Below, piece by piece: positions 31,717 to 44,745 of a DNA stretch of 64,000 bases. The DNA is taken from positions 3,570,120 through 3,634,119 of the forward strand of contig JARKIF010000004.1 in the NCBI GenBank assembly GCA_029378245.1, given 5' to 3'. Position 1 is the stretch's first letter. Each line of letters begins with the position of its first letter. A program made the translations under genes and the position numbers. The stretch comes from Roridomyces roridus (Eukaryota; Basidiomycota; Agaricomycetes; Agaricales; Mycenaceae). Under the pieces are notes generated by a model. The model was not told the origin of the DNA and searched no databases. It saw only the letters and a program-made list of their open reading frames with translations.

Positions 31717-34476
31717 TCATTGCACATACGCCCTTGCCCTCGCAAGAATCCTCCTCTGCGTCATCTCCAAATTCTCCTTCTCAATCTCATCAAACACGCC
31801 CAACACCACCCGCCGGAACTCCACCTGCTCTCCCGCGTCCATGCCGGCTGCAGTGTACTCCTGCACCGCCCGATCCAGCGCCTGTAGATACACTGTCCGC
31901 TCCTCGGAGCTTGGTACACAAGTCGAAGCTAAGCGCGCGGGGATGTGGTGTGCGCGGGATACGAGCGCGGACAGTTCAAGGACGTGCATCGACAGGAGGG
32001 CGTTGGATGAGAGGTGTTGTGCGAGTAGGTACAGTTCCTCCACACATGCAAGCACTGTGGTCATCAGTAGGAAGAAAATAAAACAAGGAGGGGAGGGAGA
32101 CGCACGCTGTCCACGCAGACTATCAGGCACCTTGATAACGTTATATCCAGTCCCCCTCGCACTATCACTGGGCAAGGCATACTCCTTCTGCGTAAAGCTC
32201 CGCAACGCAAGCAAAAACGCCTCGAGAACCCGCGCATCCTCCGTATCATGCATGCGCTTTGTGATATGCCGGAGCGAGGCAATGGCATTGGGGAGGCTGC
32301 TGGCGGATTTGTACTGTTCTTTGAGCATGAAGGACTGTGCGATAAGAAGGCAGTCTTGTGCGTGCGTCGTCGGCGTGCCCTCTCCCGCCGTAGCGTCGAG
32401 CAGAATGTCGTTGACAGCCGCGTCGGCGTCACTGTGAACGTTGAAAGCCCAGTACCGCCCAGCGACCTCGTTGAACGACTCGGCGGACGCAAGCAGCGCC
32501 TCGACTTTCGACACAGTAATTTTTGTGATCATCTAAAATGGATTGAGATGCAGCTTATATGACCGTCTTGAACTCACCTCAGGCGTTCCCCACGCCATGA
32601 CCATAGCAAACAAATGCTTTTTGGTATCCGACGTGTAGCCTTCAAACGCCAACGCACGATCCATCTCCTTCAAAAGTGCATGCATCTCTGTACGCAAAGG
32701 TCCATCGGCTTCGAACGGTTCCCCAGACGAGCGAGCGTGGGTGACGAGCATCTTGGCCCACAAACGCACTTTCTGCTCCGTCGCATCTCCCAACGCGAGG
32801 TCGAGGTTGCCGGACGGAGCGACGAGTGAGGAACGCATGTCCTTGAGCAGCCGCGCGATAGTCTCGGCTGAATGAGACGCCGGTGTCCAAGCTGCGTACA
32901 GCAGGACGGAGTACGCCGAGAGGAACGGGAACACAGCCGAATTGTGTGCCGACGCTGCACTCAACGTCGTTTGCAGCAGCAAACCGACACCACCGTTGTC
33001 ATCCTCGAGAGAATCAACCCACATCGTGCCCGACTTCTCAAACGCCTTCTCCAACAAACCCACAAGCCTTGCATCCAAAGCCCTGCGCTCGCTTGGCGTC
33101 AAGTGCCCAAGCGGGGAAATCTGCGGATCGAACAATCCAAAAACGCAGAGCAATGCTTCGAATAGCTCAGTCCCACTCGCCTCGTCATCGGGATACTTCT
33201 CCATCGTCGAAACGACGAATAACGCGTAGTCGACCATCGCATGCGTCGTAAACGCCGCCGGACGCGCACGTGAGGGGAACGCCTTGATCAGGGCCTTGTG
33301 TCCACTCGCCAGCAGGGAATCTCCGCGGGGAACGTCTTTGCAGAAGGCCGCTGCGTGTTTGGCTGTGAAGAGGTTGTTGTCACCGACGGTGTGAGATGCG
33401 GTATGTCGGTAGAGCGTGCAGATGGCGTTGGCAGCGAGGGAGGGCGAGCTGAGCGAGACGGCGCAGCTCCAGACGGAGGGTAGGAGCGCGGGGTTCCAGC
33501 TTGTGAGGACGCTTTGGATCCAATACAGAGCGTCTAAAAAATCACTAAAAAGTTTTCTGGAGCGGAGAACGAAGGACCCACCAACTTCGGGATGCAACTC
33601 GGTGGCTTTGACGTGCTCCATGAGGATTTGAGACCAGTCGCTGACTTCCTTGCCAGGTGCGTTCGTCAGCGCGGTTCGCGCGTGGTGCACTAGCCAAGCT
33701 TGGGGCGAGCGGGCACAAGAGTCGGGGTAGAACGTCGGCAGGACGCTCGTCACCACGAAAAACAGCGCCGACGCACTAACGAGGATGATGGAAATAATCC
33801 CGACCACGAGATCCAGTGTCCACGCGAGGTAAGCTAAGCCCGCGAGGAAGAGATACACGGCGAAAATGATGGAGAGCGGGAGGTAGTCGATAATCTGGGG
33901 AAGTTTCCACTTGTTGAGGCCGTCAAAACGCACTTGTCGGAGGGCCAGTATCTCTTGGGATGAGCCGCTACGGGATTCGAGCGCCCACGTGTATTCCGCC
34001 AACCATTGTTTCACGAGGATCGCCGTGAGCACAGCGTTCAGCGAGATGATGAGGCTGGAGAAGAAACCCGCGTTGATGACCTTGGCTGCGGTCCTGTCAA
34101 AGGCGGGGTCTTGAGGCCATTTGTACGATTGCGAGAGGAAGGTTGCGACGACGACACTGAAGAGGGCGGCGAATGTGATGCTGTTGTCCATGTCCCGACG
34201 CCAGGCCTCCACGATGCTGGCGTCGTAGTCACGGACAGCGGAGGCACATTTGGACCAGTCGACGCCGCTGACGAGTGCATTAGTGCGGGCGTTTATAAAG
34301 GTATAGGGCATACGTCGGCGTTGCGGCTGGTGGTTTGCGAGAGGCGACTCGCCCCATGATAATGGTGGTTGGGAAGGAGAGAAGATGATTGTCTTGTGAC
34401 TCGAATGAGCGGTTGATGGCGGTGTTTGGCTCAGAGTCAGCTGATCGCCGCTCGGTACCGACGAAGACGATTCCAC
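31717..34476 (-). CDS. DUF6535 multi-pass membrane protein
   Basis: Exons 34476-32578, 32532-32106 and 32054-31717 join to 887 residues (871 if a 48-nt in-frame GTGGGT...TTTTAG segment near 33533-33580 is also spliced). The N-terminal DUF6535 domain starts around SAVRDYDASIVEAWRRDMDN. Membrane segments follow: ITFAALFSVVVATFLSQSY, FFSSLIISLNAVLTAILVKQW, and a double hydrophobic block LPLSIIFAVYLFLAGLAYLA and VVGIISIILVSASALFFVV. The remaining ~600 residues are a soluble alpha-helical region with no known motif. DUF6535 proteins are expanded in mushroom-forming fungi and their role is unknown. No frame defects are visible. The upstream Met at 34476 is favoured for its longer frame, but the Met before PYTFINARTNALVSG is possible. 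Confidence 0.82.
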
Positions 34477-34563
34477 ATCCTCTTGGTACCGCCTTGCCCG
34501 TCGAGCAGGTGTTTGCGCCCGGTGCTCTGCTCCAGCACTTCACCTGGGCTCATTGCTTTGTCG

Positions 34564-34599
34564 CTGGTTCGAATCGGGCTGGCTACTGGTTTATTTTTT
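34564..34599 (+). repeat. B-box/T-arm-like motif with T6
   Basis: CTGGTTCGAATCGGG (34564-34578) is the copy closest to a canonical tRNA GGTTCGAATCC. T6 follows at 34594-34599. Confidence 0.5.
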
Positions 34600-34926
34600 A
34601 TGATGTGGTTAGGTATCCAAGTCACAGATGGTGTGTAGCACTTCATTGATGAGATGTGAGTTCTCGTGGTTGGTTTTTTAGAAGTTTGGACTACACTCGA
34701 GAGACCCCAAAAGAACACATTTCCGTCACGCAACATACGACTTCAAAGCCAGATGTATGAGTGATCCCAGGATAAGCACGAGTTTGATGAAATCGACCGA
34801 GCTCCACGGTAGTGCATCGACTTGAGAACGGCTGGGATCTAGACAGACTGGTCCATACGGTTAATAGACCAAGGAAGATAAGCAGCGCACCGTTGTCGTT
34901 GAAGGCAATGCCTTCCGAGTGGGGAC

Positions 34927-37063
34927 TCAAGGTCGCTTCCGAGTCTTCAGCCTCATCTCGAACTAACGACCCTATCAGAATGATTGACAACCAACACCAA
35001 CAATAACTCACCCTGAGCGAACAATCCGCCCTCCACCCCGGATGAGAGTTCGAATAAAGGATATCCCAGTTCAATGGTGAGGTCCTGGCTGTCCGGATCA
35101 AACCCTTTCGCTGCATGGAACTCGCGCAGTCCTCGATAGACAAGGTCATCCCAGCAACGGATCCAAAGGTCCAGTCCAAGCTCAATTTCAGGAAACCCAT
35201 GTTTGGCGGCATCCTCCTCGCTCAAACGACTTTCTCCGTCCGGCTCCAATGACCAGAACCAGGGATTTTGAGGCCATCGGACGGAGTTCGGACCACTCTG
35301 GAACTGTTCCGGGGGACACAGAAAGAGAAACCCGTGAGGAATAGCTTTTGTTGGTGCCGATGAGATATCAACCCGGAAACGACATCCTAGGACCAGAGCT
35401 GTGGCTGGATTAGTGAAGACTGGGATGTAGAGACCTGTGATGTTACCATATGCCCTTAAATGTGAGGTGACTTGTGCGCGAATGAAGATGTGGTTCGCTT
35501 GACATAACCACCAGATGTTAATGAAGGTCTCGACATCCCACATACTTATCACGCATTTTATCCGTCGATTGCATATGTCCGAAGCGACGAATCTAGAGTA
35601 ATCGCTGCTCAGCACAAATAATCAAATCCCATCAAGGGCAGGCTTACCGAACCCATCCACTTTCCATGACCTTCCTGTCGACCAGACCACAGAGCCATTC
35701 GACAGAGAAACTTTCCGCCTTGGGAAGGTAGTCTTCGGGCAAGTATGCAATGGTGTCGTCGCATTTATCACCGAATCGTGCAGATATGACTATTCCCAGG
35801 TCGACCTCGTCGTCCAGTCGGAGTTCCAGGTATTCGTTGTTGACCATTGACCAAGCACAGAAGTGGTGAAAGACCTTGATCGTCAAGGCCTGCGCGGTCT
35901 TGGCCTCCCAGTTGCCATCATTGAGATTGATGAATGGCCCGACGATGAGTAGCTCGTCCATCGCGTACATTGGAGGTCTATCGATTCCGCTGGGAGCGAA
36001 ATCGATACACAGACGACCAGTCGAGCGCCGTATCCAATGTGTAGGCTCCTTTATAATAGCAAGGAGTCTGAGTCGAGGACAACCGAGAAGAGACAACCAC
36101 TCACTACATCACCATACTGGTGTCCGAAAGCTTCATCCACATCCTATGGGTCAATAAGATCGACTGCAGGCTGTACAAACTTGGACTTGTACATCTCCTT
36201 GCATATTCTGCATTCCCTCAGAGATACAGACACCCGAGGCAGAGGAGTACACACCCAAGAGGCAAACAGGTAAACCAATGCGATCGGCGAGGGGTCGAAA
36301 GCATGTAGAAAATGCTTGTAGGGAAGGAGCTCTGACGAGGTATTCGTGATCAAGGCGACAGAGACACGGGTCGATACACACCGTCGTTGACAACAGCTGC
36401 ATATATCCCAGAGAACGTCGACACTCCGAAGATTTGTACAATATTCGGATGCCTGCATTGCGTTACTCAAGAGTTGCTTTCCGAAAGGTATAGTGTACTT
36501 ACCAGACATTCGAATGCCATGAAACAAATCGACGCCATTCCTGCCACGGAACTCAAAAGAAAAAACGGACAATAATTGGGCATCACGCACCTCCTCCGCG
36601 GTCTCTCCCTCGTAAAGAATAACAGACTTCTCGGAATCATCGCCGCCAACCCGCGCGGAGCATACACGTCGAACAGCTCCCCGAGTCTTGCTTCGATACG
36701 CAACCGCGTCGTTTTCTCCCAGACGTACCTCCATGTGCAGATCAATGTCGCTCCGTGGAATGCGTCTGACATCTATGTCGGCCGCTTCATAAGCATGTCG
36801 GCTGACAGCCAATCTCGGTTGTGCTACATACCTTCAAAAAGAGCTGGGGCGCTGTTGGTGACGTTTATGTGGCTTGTGAACGTCCCACCCGTAACACAGA
36901 GGTTGTGCGCATTTGGAAAGAAGGCGCCGGCGAGTCTGTGGAAGTGGCGTGATGAGATGAGTCCACAGCCAGGCTCGGGGGCTCACCCAGCTCCACTGGC
37001 ATCCAGGGTTGACTGGATTTGGTTGTCCCTAACCACCGTGCGCTCGTCGTCCATCGGGACCAT
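34927..37063 (-). CDS. Agaricomycete orphan protein, paralogue A ('GGTF' family)
   Basis: A multi-exon minus-strand gene. It starts MVPMDDERTVVRDNQIQSTL at 37063. Next is an exon with FFPNAHNLCVTGGTFTSHIN, then AADIDVRRIPRSDIDLHMEV, HPNIVQIFGVSTFSGIYAAV, ELLPYKHFLHAFDPSPIALV, EPTHWIRRSTGRLCIDFAPS and a C-terminal block GFLFLCPPEQFQSGPNSVRW ... DDLVYRGLREFHAAKGF. The N-HPNIVQIFG element recalls a kinase hinge region ('HPNILQ.YG') but the kinase catalytic HRD and DFG motifs are absent. I recognise this architecture as a large, uncharacterised Agaricomycete family. Every exon junction I tested keeps frame. The exact C-terminus (34927, 34953 or further) is uncertain. It is in tandem with paralogue B, same strand and same intron layout. 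Confidence 0.7.
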
Positions 37064-38733
37064 CGGGATGGTGGTGGGAAGAGTCAAGGAGTTAAGCGCC
37101 GAGCTGTCATCGCCTTCGTTCCGGATTGGGAATCATGATCTGATTGCGATCATCTGTGTCACGCGTTACACATCACTCTCTCCGTCCTGTCATGTCGTTT
37201 CTTGCAAGCCCAATGTCTGCCGCCCTGGTAGCTGCTGCCCGGAGGCGTGCGTCTACATGATACAGCCCAAGTGCCTGTACTTGTCTCAATGGCTCCTCCA
37301 CTTGCCCCACCCTCGCCACAGGGATTACACCACCGCCCTTCAGCTCCGTGCTCCAGTGAATCAAGAGACTACAATCCTAATCGCCGGCTCGAGGGAGTGG
37401 AATGTCCGTGCGCAAGAGTGGGCGCGAACGGAGTTGTATGGTGGGAGGCAGCGGTTACGTCTGTGAGCGTTATAGCATTCATTTCCCTCCGTTTTGCCTT
37501 TAATTCTGCGCGCAATCGGCGTCTTCCAAATCGCTGAGACTGGGTGTATATTATCATGCACCGAAGCATCCGCCAAAGGCCTCGCCGCCTCGCTCTCGAT
37601 TATCCATGCCTCCCTACGCTCCTGTCGATTCTCGTCTTTCCTCGGCATGCGCCCCCTACGACCTGGCCTCAACTCTCGCTGTCTCATTCGCTCGAGACGA
37701 TACCCTTCCGGGCGTACATCGACAAACGATGGCCTTTTTGCCAGCCGTCCTGGTTATTCGTACGCGGAACTGAACATTCTCTGCAAGATCTATCCGTGGG
37801 CCGGCTGTTTCAGGTTTGCGTCTGGGTCTCGGCGACAAGTCTAGGTGAGAATGTCTGGATGTATCGGAAAGCTTCGTTGACTTGGTAAGGGATTGGTTTG
37901 CCATCTACATCTTGCCGATGGGACGCCGACACAGACATTTATTGTACACCGTAGTGAGAATAGTGAGTACCTCGATTGCTTTCCGACATCCGTGTCGTTT
38001 AATGGGTTTCGAAAGTAGGTTTATAACATTCCCGCTGGTGCGTTCTCGTCTCTCGCTGCGCCATGGATTGAGATGGACACACAGACGTTGACTTGGTTTC
38101 GTCCGCCAAATACTTAGCTCGTTTGAATTTACACATCTCGTGAGCGATGTTGTGTGGAGGATCATTGCTGAATTCACATCCCGTACTCATAAATTATAAA
38201 GCTCCCAAACAACTCTTCAGCCATGCTCTTAGTGACTCGGGCTCAACTCGGGCGACGAGACTATCCAAACTCCGGCGCTCTTCAATTGAAATCAGCGTCG
38301 GTAAGAAATACAACTAGTCAACGTTAGAATCAGTCTTCATTCTCGCGAGATCACACTCACTGGCACGGGAACCAAGATCTCCTGTAGCGCCAATACCATG
38401 TTCTCTCATTCAAATCCTGGTGGCTTCAGGTAATGTCTGCTCTGCTTTCAATTGACTTCGTCGAAATCAACATAACGTGCAAATAGTGCGCCTAGCTCTG
38501 GTCCTTGCTTCGGGTTCCGTACCCACCTCACCCGAGATATCCCTCTGCGCTGAGCCGCAAGGGCTTAAAATCTGGATGCCAATTCTTGTTCAAGTGACTG
38601 TGTGAAGTTGGAATCCGTGTATTCGGGGTGAAAGCAGAGGTGAATCGAAAATGAAGTCCCCGTTTCTCCCGAGCGGTGTTGTACATATACAGAAAGCGGC
38701 GCGAAAGTCCGAATGAAAAGGTACAAACAGTCC
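37064..38733. other. Spacer between the two orphan paralogues
   Basis: No gene supported. Plus-strand frames at 37250-37890 are Arg/Ser/Pro-rich without splice logic or family resemblance. Confidence 0.4.
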
Positions 38734-40648
38734 TCAAGATGAAACCACAAACAAGGGAACATTCAAGTCTTCTCTCAGCTCCTTCGCCATGTGAAAATCG
38801 CGCAGTCCCGCGTAGACACTGTCATCGAAGAAATATCCCAATAGCGTGGTGTGGAATGTGATGGCAGGAAAACCCCGCCTCTGTGCCTCTTCCGCCCGCA
38901 GAGGGACAGTCCCGCTCGGTTCCAGAGACCAGAAACACGAATTCTCCGGCCAGCGAAACGACATTGGACCTGTTTGAAGATTCCCCGGCAGACAAAGGAA
39001 TAGATATCCGGCAGGAGCATCCTGCCATCGAGGTGCCGATACATTCACCTGGAAATGCAATTTCTGCACAAGGACTGTCAAGAGTAATCAGTGGTTTGCC
39101 ATCAAGACGAGCCTTCGTACCATAGCAGTCGTAGTCCGATTGTAGATTCAACAGATCGAAGATTCCGTTTGCTTGAGACAGCCAAGACTGCACGAGGTGG
39201 AAGTTGTTTGGGCAGAATATAAAAGTTCCAATCGACTTGTTGCATATTTGGAACGAATGGAACCTTTGGAAGTGAACGGGACGAATTGGAGAAATGCAAT
39301 GACACACCGGACCCAACCGCTTTGCATGGTATCCCCAGCAGTCTGGTAACAAAGCCATTTGGTGTCAGGAAAGGCCGGAGCACCCACGAGCCGAGCGACC
39401 TCCAACTGGTCTTCGAATCGGGTTGATATGAGGCTCCCGACGTTCACTTCTGTCGCCACAGAAACGGAGAGGACTCGGAGCTGTGCAAAGTAAAAGCAGC
39501 ACACTGCGTGAAATAGACGAATGGTAAACAATCCAGTGGCCATGGAGTCTGTATAAACATTATTATCCAGGAACAAGGCAGGGTCGGGGACGAGGACGGT
39601 GGTTTGGTTTGAATATATAACTGGCGTTGGGACGTCGCTGCGTGCCAAGTCGACGCAGAGTCGTCCATCTGAGCGATGTACCCAAGTTGTTTGCGGATAA
39701 GGCTGCGCAGAGGCAGGGTCAATATCAACGACGAGAACAGGTGGATGTTTCACCTTGTGTAACTCTTTGGTCAGGTATTCATCGGCAGACTAAATGGTCG
39801 AAGTTGAAACAGTGTGCCGCAAGATATGGATATGGCGGCTCTTACCTTCCATTGCACATCCTGCTCAGGGGTTAGCATCGGAAGATTGCCCCCACAAATG
39901 CACCTACCCAACGAGTACGCAGAAACACCATCATGACAGGCGACGGGCGATGAAGATCCAAGAAAGCCTGGTAAGGCAACAGATCTATTCTCGACATCAG
40001 AAATCGGAACAGATCCCAGGAACCGAAAAAAATTGACCGTCGTACACGACCACAGCATATGTGCCAGAGCAATCTGCCAATCCAAAAATTTGCAATATAT
40101 TCTGATGCCTACAAGGTCTCAGTTTGCACGCCAGCAGCGTCGGCCCCATGCGTACCAAATTCCCGCGAACTGAGAGACGTATTGACGTTTTTCCTTCGCA
40201 ACGAAGATACATGAGCCCAGGTGAGAAAGCCCAGAGAAAGAGAGAAAACACACTTCTTCCGCGTGCTGTCCGCCGAAGACGAAAACGGTCATGTCGGCGT
40301 CCTCCCCATGGACCTTGGCACAGTACATGCGGCGCTGTACAGCAGACTGTACTGCGAAACGATGGGCAACTCCCAGTCCATGATCGAGGCGCGTCTCCCG
40401 TGTTAGACGAATATCCCCTCGAGATATCGGTCGGAGGCCTATGGCGGTCGTTGGTAGCTCGACATGAAGATTGGTGTACATACAAGGTGTCGGAGCAGCC
40501 GCAAGGATAATCAAGTTGCTGGCAAATATGCCGCCCGAGATGCTGAAGTCTCGCGCACCTGTGAAGAGAGCGCTAGAGATACTGTTAGGTTGGCTGGACT
40601 GATGATGTGAGACGAGGCTTACGATGGGCCGCCTCCAGTAGTTCGCAT
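38734..40648 (-). CDS. Agaricomycete orphan protein, paralogue B ('GGIF' family)
   Basis: Same architecture as paralogue A, on the same strand and upstream of it. It begins near MRTTGGGPS at 40648, then SALFTGARDFSISGGIFASN, GLRPISRGDIRLTRETRLDH, HQNILQIFGLADCSGTYAVV, DLLPYQAFLDLHRPSPVMMV, PYPQTTWVHRSDGRLCVDLA, and the C-terminal GYLFLCLPGNLQTGPMSFRW ... DDSVYAGLRDFHMAKEL, ending in VPLFVVSS. Introns fall at matching places in A and B, so the pair arose by duplication of a whole gene. A and B differ substantially throughout, so the duplication is not recent. The N-terminal exon and the exon around 39,150-39,250 are the least certain. Function unknown. Confidence 0.68.
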
Positions 40649-41104
40649 GATGGAGCCTTGCGATAGGTATTCTCCGACTGAAAGATACTTTGAATCGATG
40701 TCGTGGGTGAAGGGGAAGGGAAGAGGGAGTAAAGCGCCGAGTTGGCGCCATCTTCCCAGTTTTATCCTGTACCAAAAACAGTCCCACATCTTGGGCGGTG
40801 GAACATGGATGTAGTTGTACCAGGTCGCTATAAAGCCGCGGGAAACTCCGAGCCATGCGCCGTGGGTGAAGCCCTGATTTCTCCTGAAAACAGGGATAAT
40901 TTGGCTGGACTCGACCTGAAGAGGTCTTACCGACAAGAGCGGGACTCGGACTGGCGATGGGTAGGTGGTGGTAGGGACGAGACGAGAAGCACAAGCGCCG
41001 AGTCGCACACCCTGCCCGCCATTCTTACCTGAACCAAAACGGGCTAAGCTGTAGAGAGCCTTCTGGGCAGTACCTGCTGATGAGATGAAAGTGCGTGACT
41101 GCAA

Positions 41105-42946
41105 GTATAAAAGGCACTTGGAGTCTGGAAAAAATCCGTAAGCTGGGACCCGGAGATAGGTTTACGCTCTTACCGAGCGCCTGCGTCGTCAGTCTCGGCG
41201 TGCAAACCGTTATCCATTGGGGTGACACGGAATTGGCCTCAGATGAGCGCCTATTCGGAGCTCTCCGCCAATTTTATCCTACCAAGAAAAGGCATAAGCT
41301 GTTACACTGCTCGCGGCCGATGAAAATGTCTCGCCGCGGCGTTGCCACGCTGATGTCTGCACGGATTGAGGTGCTTGTAGAGATATGAGGGAGCAGACTC
41401 CAGTATGCAGGATCTGAGGGAGAAAAAAGAACTGAAGAGCCCGGAGTTTCGCACGAGCTTATTTGATGAAGTGGGACGACAGCGGCGCAGCTTGAAGCTA
41501 TTACTGCCACAACTGTCAATAAAGAATACATATGCCAGGCACTGCACAGGACCTGAAGAATCTGTGCAAGTTAAAGTCATCATGAGAACCAAGCCTTGAA
41601 GCCGCAAGCACAACTCGACCAACGACCGAACCAATCTGCCTTTATCTGCTATTACGATGCTCGGACTCAGGCAATATATCCCGATCTTCTAGCATCCCTT
41701 GAACCATGCTCGCAGGCTGCAGCTAAGTAGGAGTCAGTGGAGTCATCAAACTCCCAGGGACCCCTAGCATCTCTCCCTACTACTGCTCCCGATTCAACCC
41801 TGCGTCTCTAACTCCGCCGGCTTGACCCAGCACCCGAATCTCAATTCTCCGCCCAACGGATATTGTTCGCTTTTTTTTCTCCCGGCAACACAGAGGGAAA
41901 ACGCTCAGCGCCGGCGATTACAGATGCATGGAAGCTATGGACGATCGAATTGGATCAAACGCTTGCGCCGATACCTACAACATACTTACGCTGGCCTGAA
42001 CGGTGCTAAGCATGTACTACTCTGACCAGAAACGGATGGCCGGCTGATAAATGACCATCCTTCACATTCAGTTGCATCGCCGGTGCGCAGGGGAGCGGGT
42101 TGTTTCCATCGCACCCGATCGCTGGGCAGGTGCGTGCCTTTCCCTTTTCACCGAACCACCACTGACTCTTCCTATTGTGTCGCAAATGTCGTGATGACAA
42201 GCGGAAAATCCCCAGTGGTCGCCCCGTAGCTCGTGCCGCACAACAATACTCCAACGGACAGGCTACAGCGAGACACTAGTGCGGGAACTCGATATCCGTT
42301 GACCGATTCGGGGTCCTTTCCCTGTGACCGTCGCTACGCGCCGTCCGCAGCTGCACCAAAAATGGTTAAACACTCTGGGGAGGTAAAATTCAAGGTACTA
42401 TTTACCCCCGGATACGTTGGGTTTATCCCCGTCTACTGCGGGTACGTTGATTTTCAGCTCCCATTTACGTTGGAATCTACGTTACATAATGATCAACCAA
42501 AAATGGCCACTTTCACTGTTCATCCTACATCAGGTCCCGTTGCCGGTAGACTGGCGCACTTCTGCGGAGCACGTTGTGTACAAGGAAGGGGAAGCGTGTG
42601 AAACAACCCTGAGCACTGTCTCCCTGAGCGATGAATACTCCCACATGCATGCGTTGCGTCAGTGCTCCCAGACAAGCAAGTCACTCATCATTTTCACAAT
42701 CATCACTTCAAGTCTCGCGAGGGAAGTCCACGCTCTCCGGCGGCGTTTGGCTATTGTGGCTAAATTAAAGCAGTGGCATTACTCGTATGTTGGCATTTCG
42801 CAATCAACCAATCTACGATCCATTTAGGCTCCCACATGGCGGGTAAGGGCGACCAGGAAACAATAAAAGGCGGAGGTTCCACCCTTACTATTCTCATTCG
42901 TCGCTCACCCGTCCTTCCAAGACTGTCGTGCTGACGCTTCTCAGCC
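41105..42946. other. Intergenic region without recognised gene
   Basis: A TATAAAAGG lies on the plus strand at 41106-41114, but no convincing gene follows. Nothing else is recognised until a small gene at 42947. Confidence 0.4.
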
Positions 42947-43496
42947 ATGCACTCTCCCGCCACATATTCTCGCTCTTCGGCGGCCCTTCAGCCTCTTCAG
43001 CTCACACCTCTCATGGTCTCTGGGCTCTTGTTCCCCGTCAATGAAGGTATGAATCCTGCTCTCCCGCAGCGCGCAACTCATCCGTCCGGATAGCGCACCC
43101 CATGTTCGTCTCAGTGCAATACCGCATACGCCAGTCGACCGGCAACCCCCGCCCCTCCCTCGAATCTCTGTTCCGGGGCGCAAAGCCGCAGAAGCTCATC
43201 ATCACCCACAGAACCGACGGCACCCCGCTGACGTTCCCCCTGCATGTCTATCACTCCGCAGCCGCGCAGGCAACCGCCGCTTGTATCAATTCCGCCATCC
43301 AGCACACGGCCCTGATGACCATGGAGCGGTGCGCGTTTCGTTGGTGCGGCGTCATGGTGGCGTTGAGATACGATGGTGCTCGTTTCGTGGATGCGCACCA
43401 AGAGGACCTCGAGGCTCTGGTAGAGTATTTTTGCACCTACGTGAGTGGCCCATCCGCTCAATATCTGTTTTCTCATGCATCATATAGTCTCCTTGA
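42947..43496 (+). CDS. Small Agaricomycete orphan protein (144 aa)
   Basis: Three exons (42947-43046, 43115-43440, 43488-43496) give 144 residues; the last exon adds only Ser-Pro-stop. The N-terminus is Ser/Pro/Leu-rich (MHSPATYSRSSAALQPLQLT). The folded-looking part carries PQKLIITHRTDGTPLTFPLHV, then CAFRWCGVMVALRYDGARFV and HQEDLEALVEYFCTY. I recall similar short proteins ending '...YDGxRFVxA...LEALVxFF' in mushroom genomes, all uncharacterised. There is no signal peptide or membrane segment. An AATAAAAGG ~80 bases upstream could serve as a TATA element. Confidence 0.6.
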
Positions 43497-43828
43497 ACTT
43501 CCTGGGTGCCGAGTCTCCTAACTCTACTCCATCCAATTCACTGTACCCGTTACATGGAGACCCTCACGCGATATTTTTCTGTTAGAGCCCAACGTTTAGA
43601 TTTGCACGTAGAACTAGTAGAACCTCGACAACATCGTGATACCTTCCAATTTCCAAACAATTTTCCGGAAAATTGGACCAGACCCTGGTCAATCGTCAGA
43701 CCCTGATGAAACGGAAGGCAGTGCGCGGTGAACGCTCAGCGTCAACTGTATATTGAAGGCATCCAATATCTGCCAAAGCGGCACTACAAAATCAAATATT
43801 TCAATTACCCTGCGGGGTGCGAGAGCAC

Positions 43829-44104
43829 AAAAATCCGAGTCGTACGTTGAGATACATACATACGCCGACCCCGAGTCGAAGGGATTGAGCCCACAGTGCA
43901 GGCCCCTGTAAAATGTCGACGAATGAAGACCATGCTCTGATTCTTGCTCGAATATTAATGCCAAGGTCCGTGACAAACTGCAGGGGAAGTAAACAGCCTC
44001 TCACATCCCGAGTTGGACCTACTTACATGAGTGGCACTCTTGAACCAAAAAAAAAGTTTCGCGAAGATAAACCAGCATTATGTGCCGCCCCGAATCGAAC
44101 GGCG
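43829..44104 (-). repeat. Two B-box/T-arm-like motifs, minus strand
   Basis: Read on the minus strand: GCCGTTCGATTCGGGG (44104-44089) followed by T9 (44056-44048), and CCCTTCGACTCGGGG (43883-43869) followed by T5 (43833-43829). Both show the usual order of stem-loop, then T-run. Confidence 0.5.
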
Positions 44105-44448
44105 TGAGGACAGACGCATGGCGGTACCCAGGATATCTGCCCTGTTGAATGACAGGTGGACACCTACAGACGCCCAGAGCCCGAAGTCGTAGCAGAGTCG
44201 CCCTCGGCGCGCGCTTTTCACGACTGCGCCTTTTTCTGGGCAACTTGGCCGCGTGGACAGGATCTTGCCAGATTTCTCATGCGCGGTGTCGATACATACT
44301 AATCCACGCTGTCCTGTGATGGCGTTGGTTGATTGCATATTTCTTTCTACCAGCGCTCCGCTCTCACACCGACGACTTTATTCGAGCTAGAACCTCGCCT
44401 TCAAGTTGGTCAAACAAGCTTCAAATTCAATGGATGCAGGTAGGTGTC

Positions 44449-44472
44449 ACCGTTCGAGTCTGGTCTTGCTTT
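44449..44472 (+). repeat. B-box/T-arm-like motif with T4
   Basis: ACCGTTCGAGTCTGG (44449-44463) followed closely by CTTTT. Confidence 0.35.
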
Positions 44473-44745
44473 TCAAGTGCAGTGAGATGCTATCGCGTCC
44501 GTTCTCTGTTAGCTAGGCAGTTCAAGCAACGCAGTGGAGGGAACAGAGGCCGCAGCGACGTTGAAATGGCGAGTATCGAGTGGAAATCAACGGCTTCCAT
44601 CGCGATGGTTAAAATTATATCTTGCGCGTGGGCTCGATTGATTAGTCGAGTTCAAGTCTATGACTCTATGTTGGCGCTGGGGAAGAGAAGTCAGCCAGTG
44701 CGAATAAAACAGCCCGTCCACACTGACAAAAAGTCACTATATAGC

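Noticed and set aside
36576..37466. 296-codon plus-strand frame
   Set aside because: Antisense to the 5' exons of orphan paralogue A, which have consistent splice sites and a parallel in paralogue B.
41095..41388. Plus-strand gene behind the TATAAAAGG at 41106
   Set aside because: The 97-codon frame begins upstream of the TATA-like word, has no recognisable features and no continuation.
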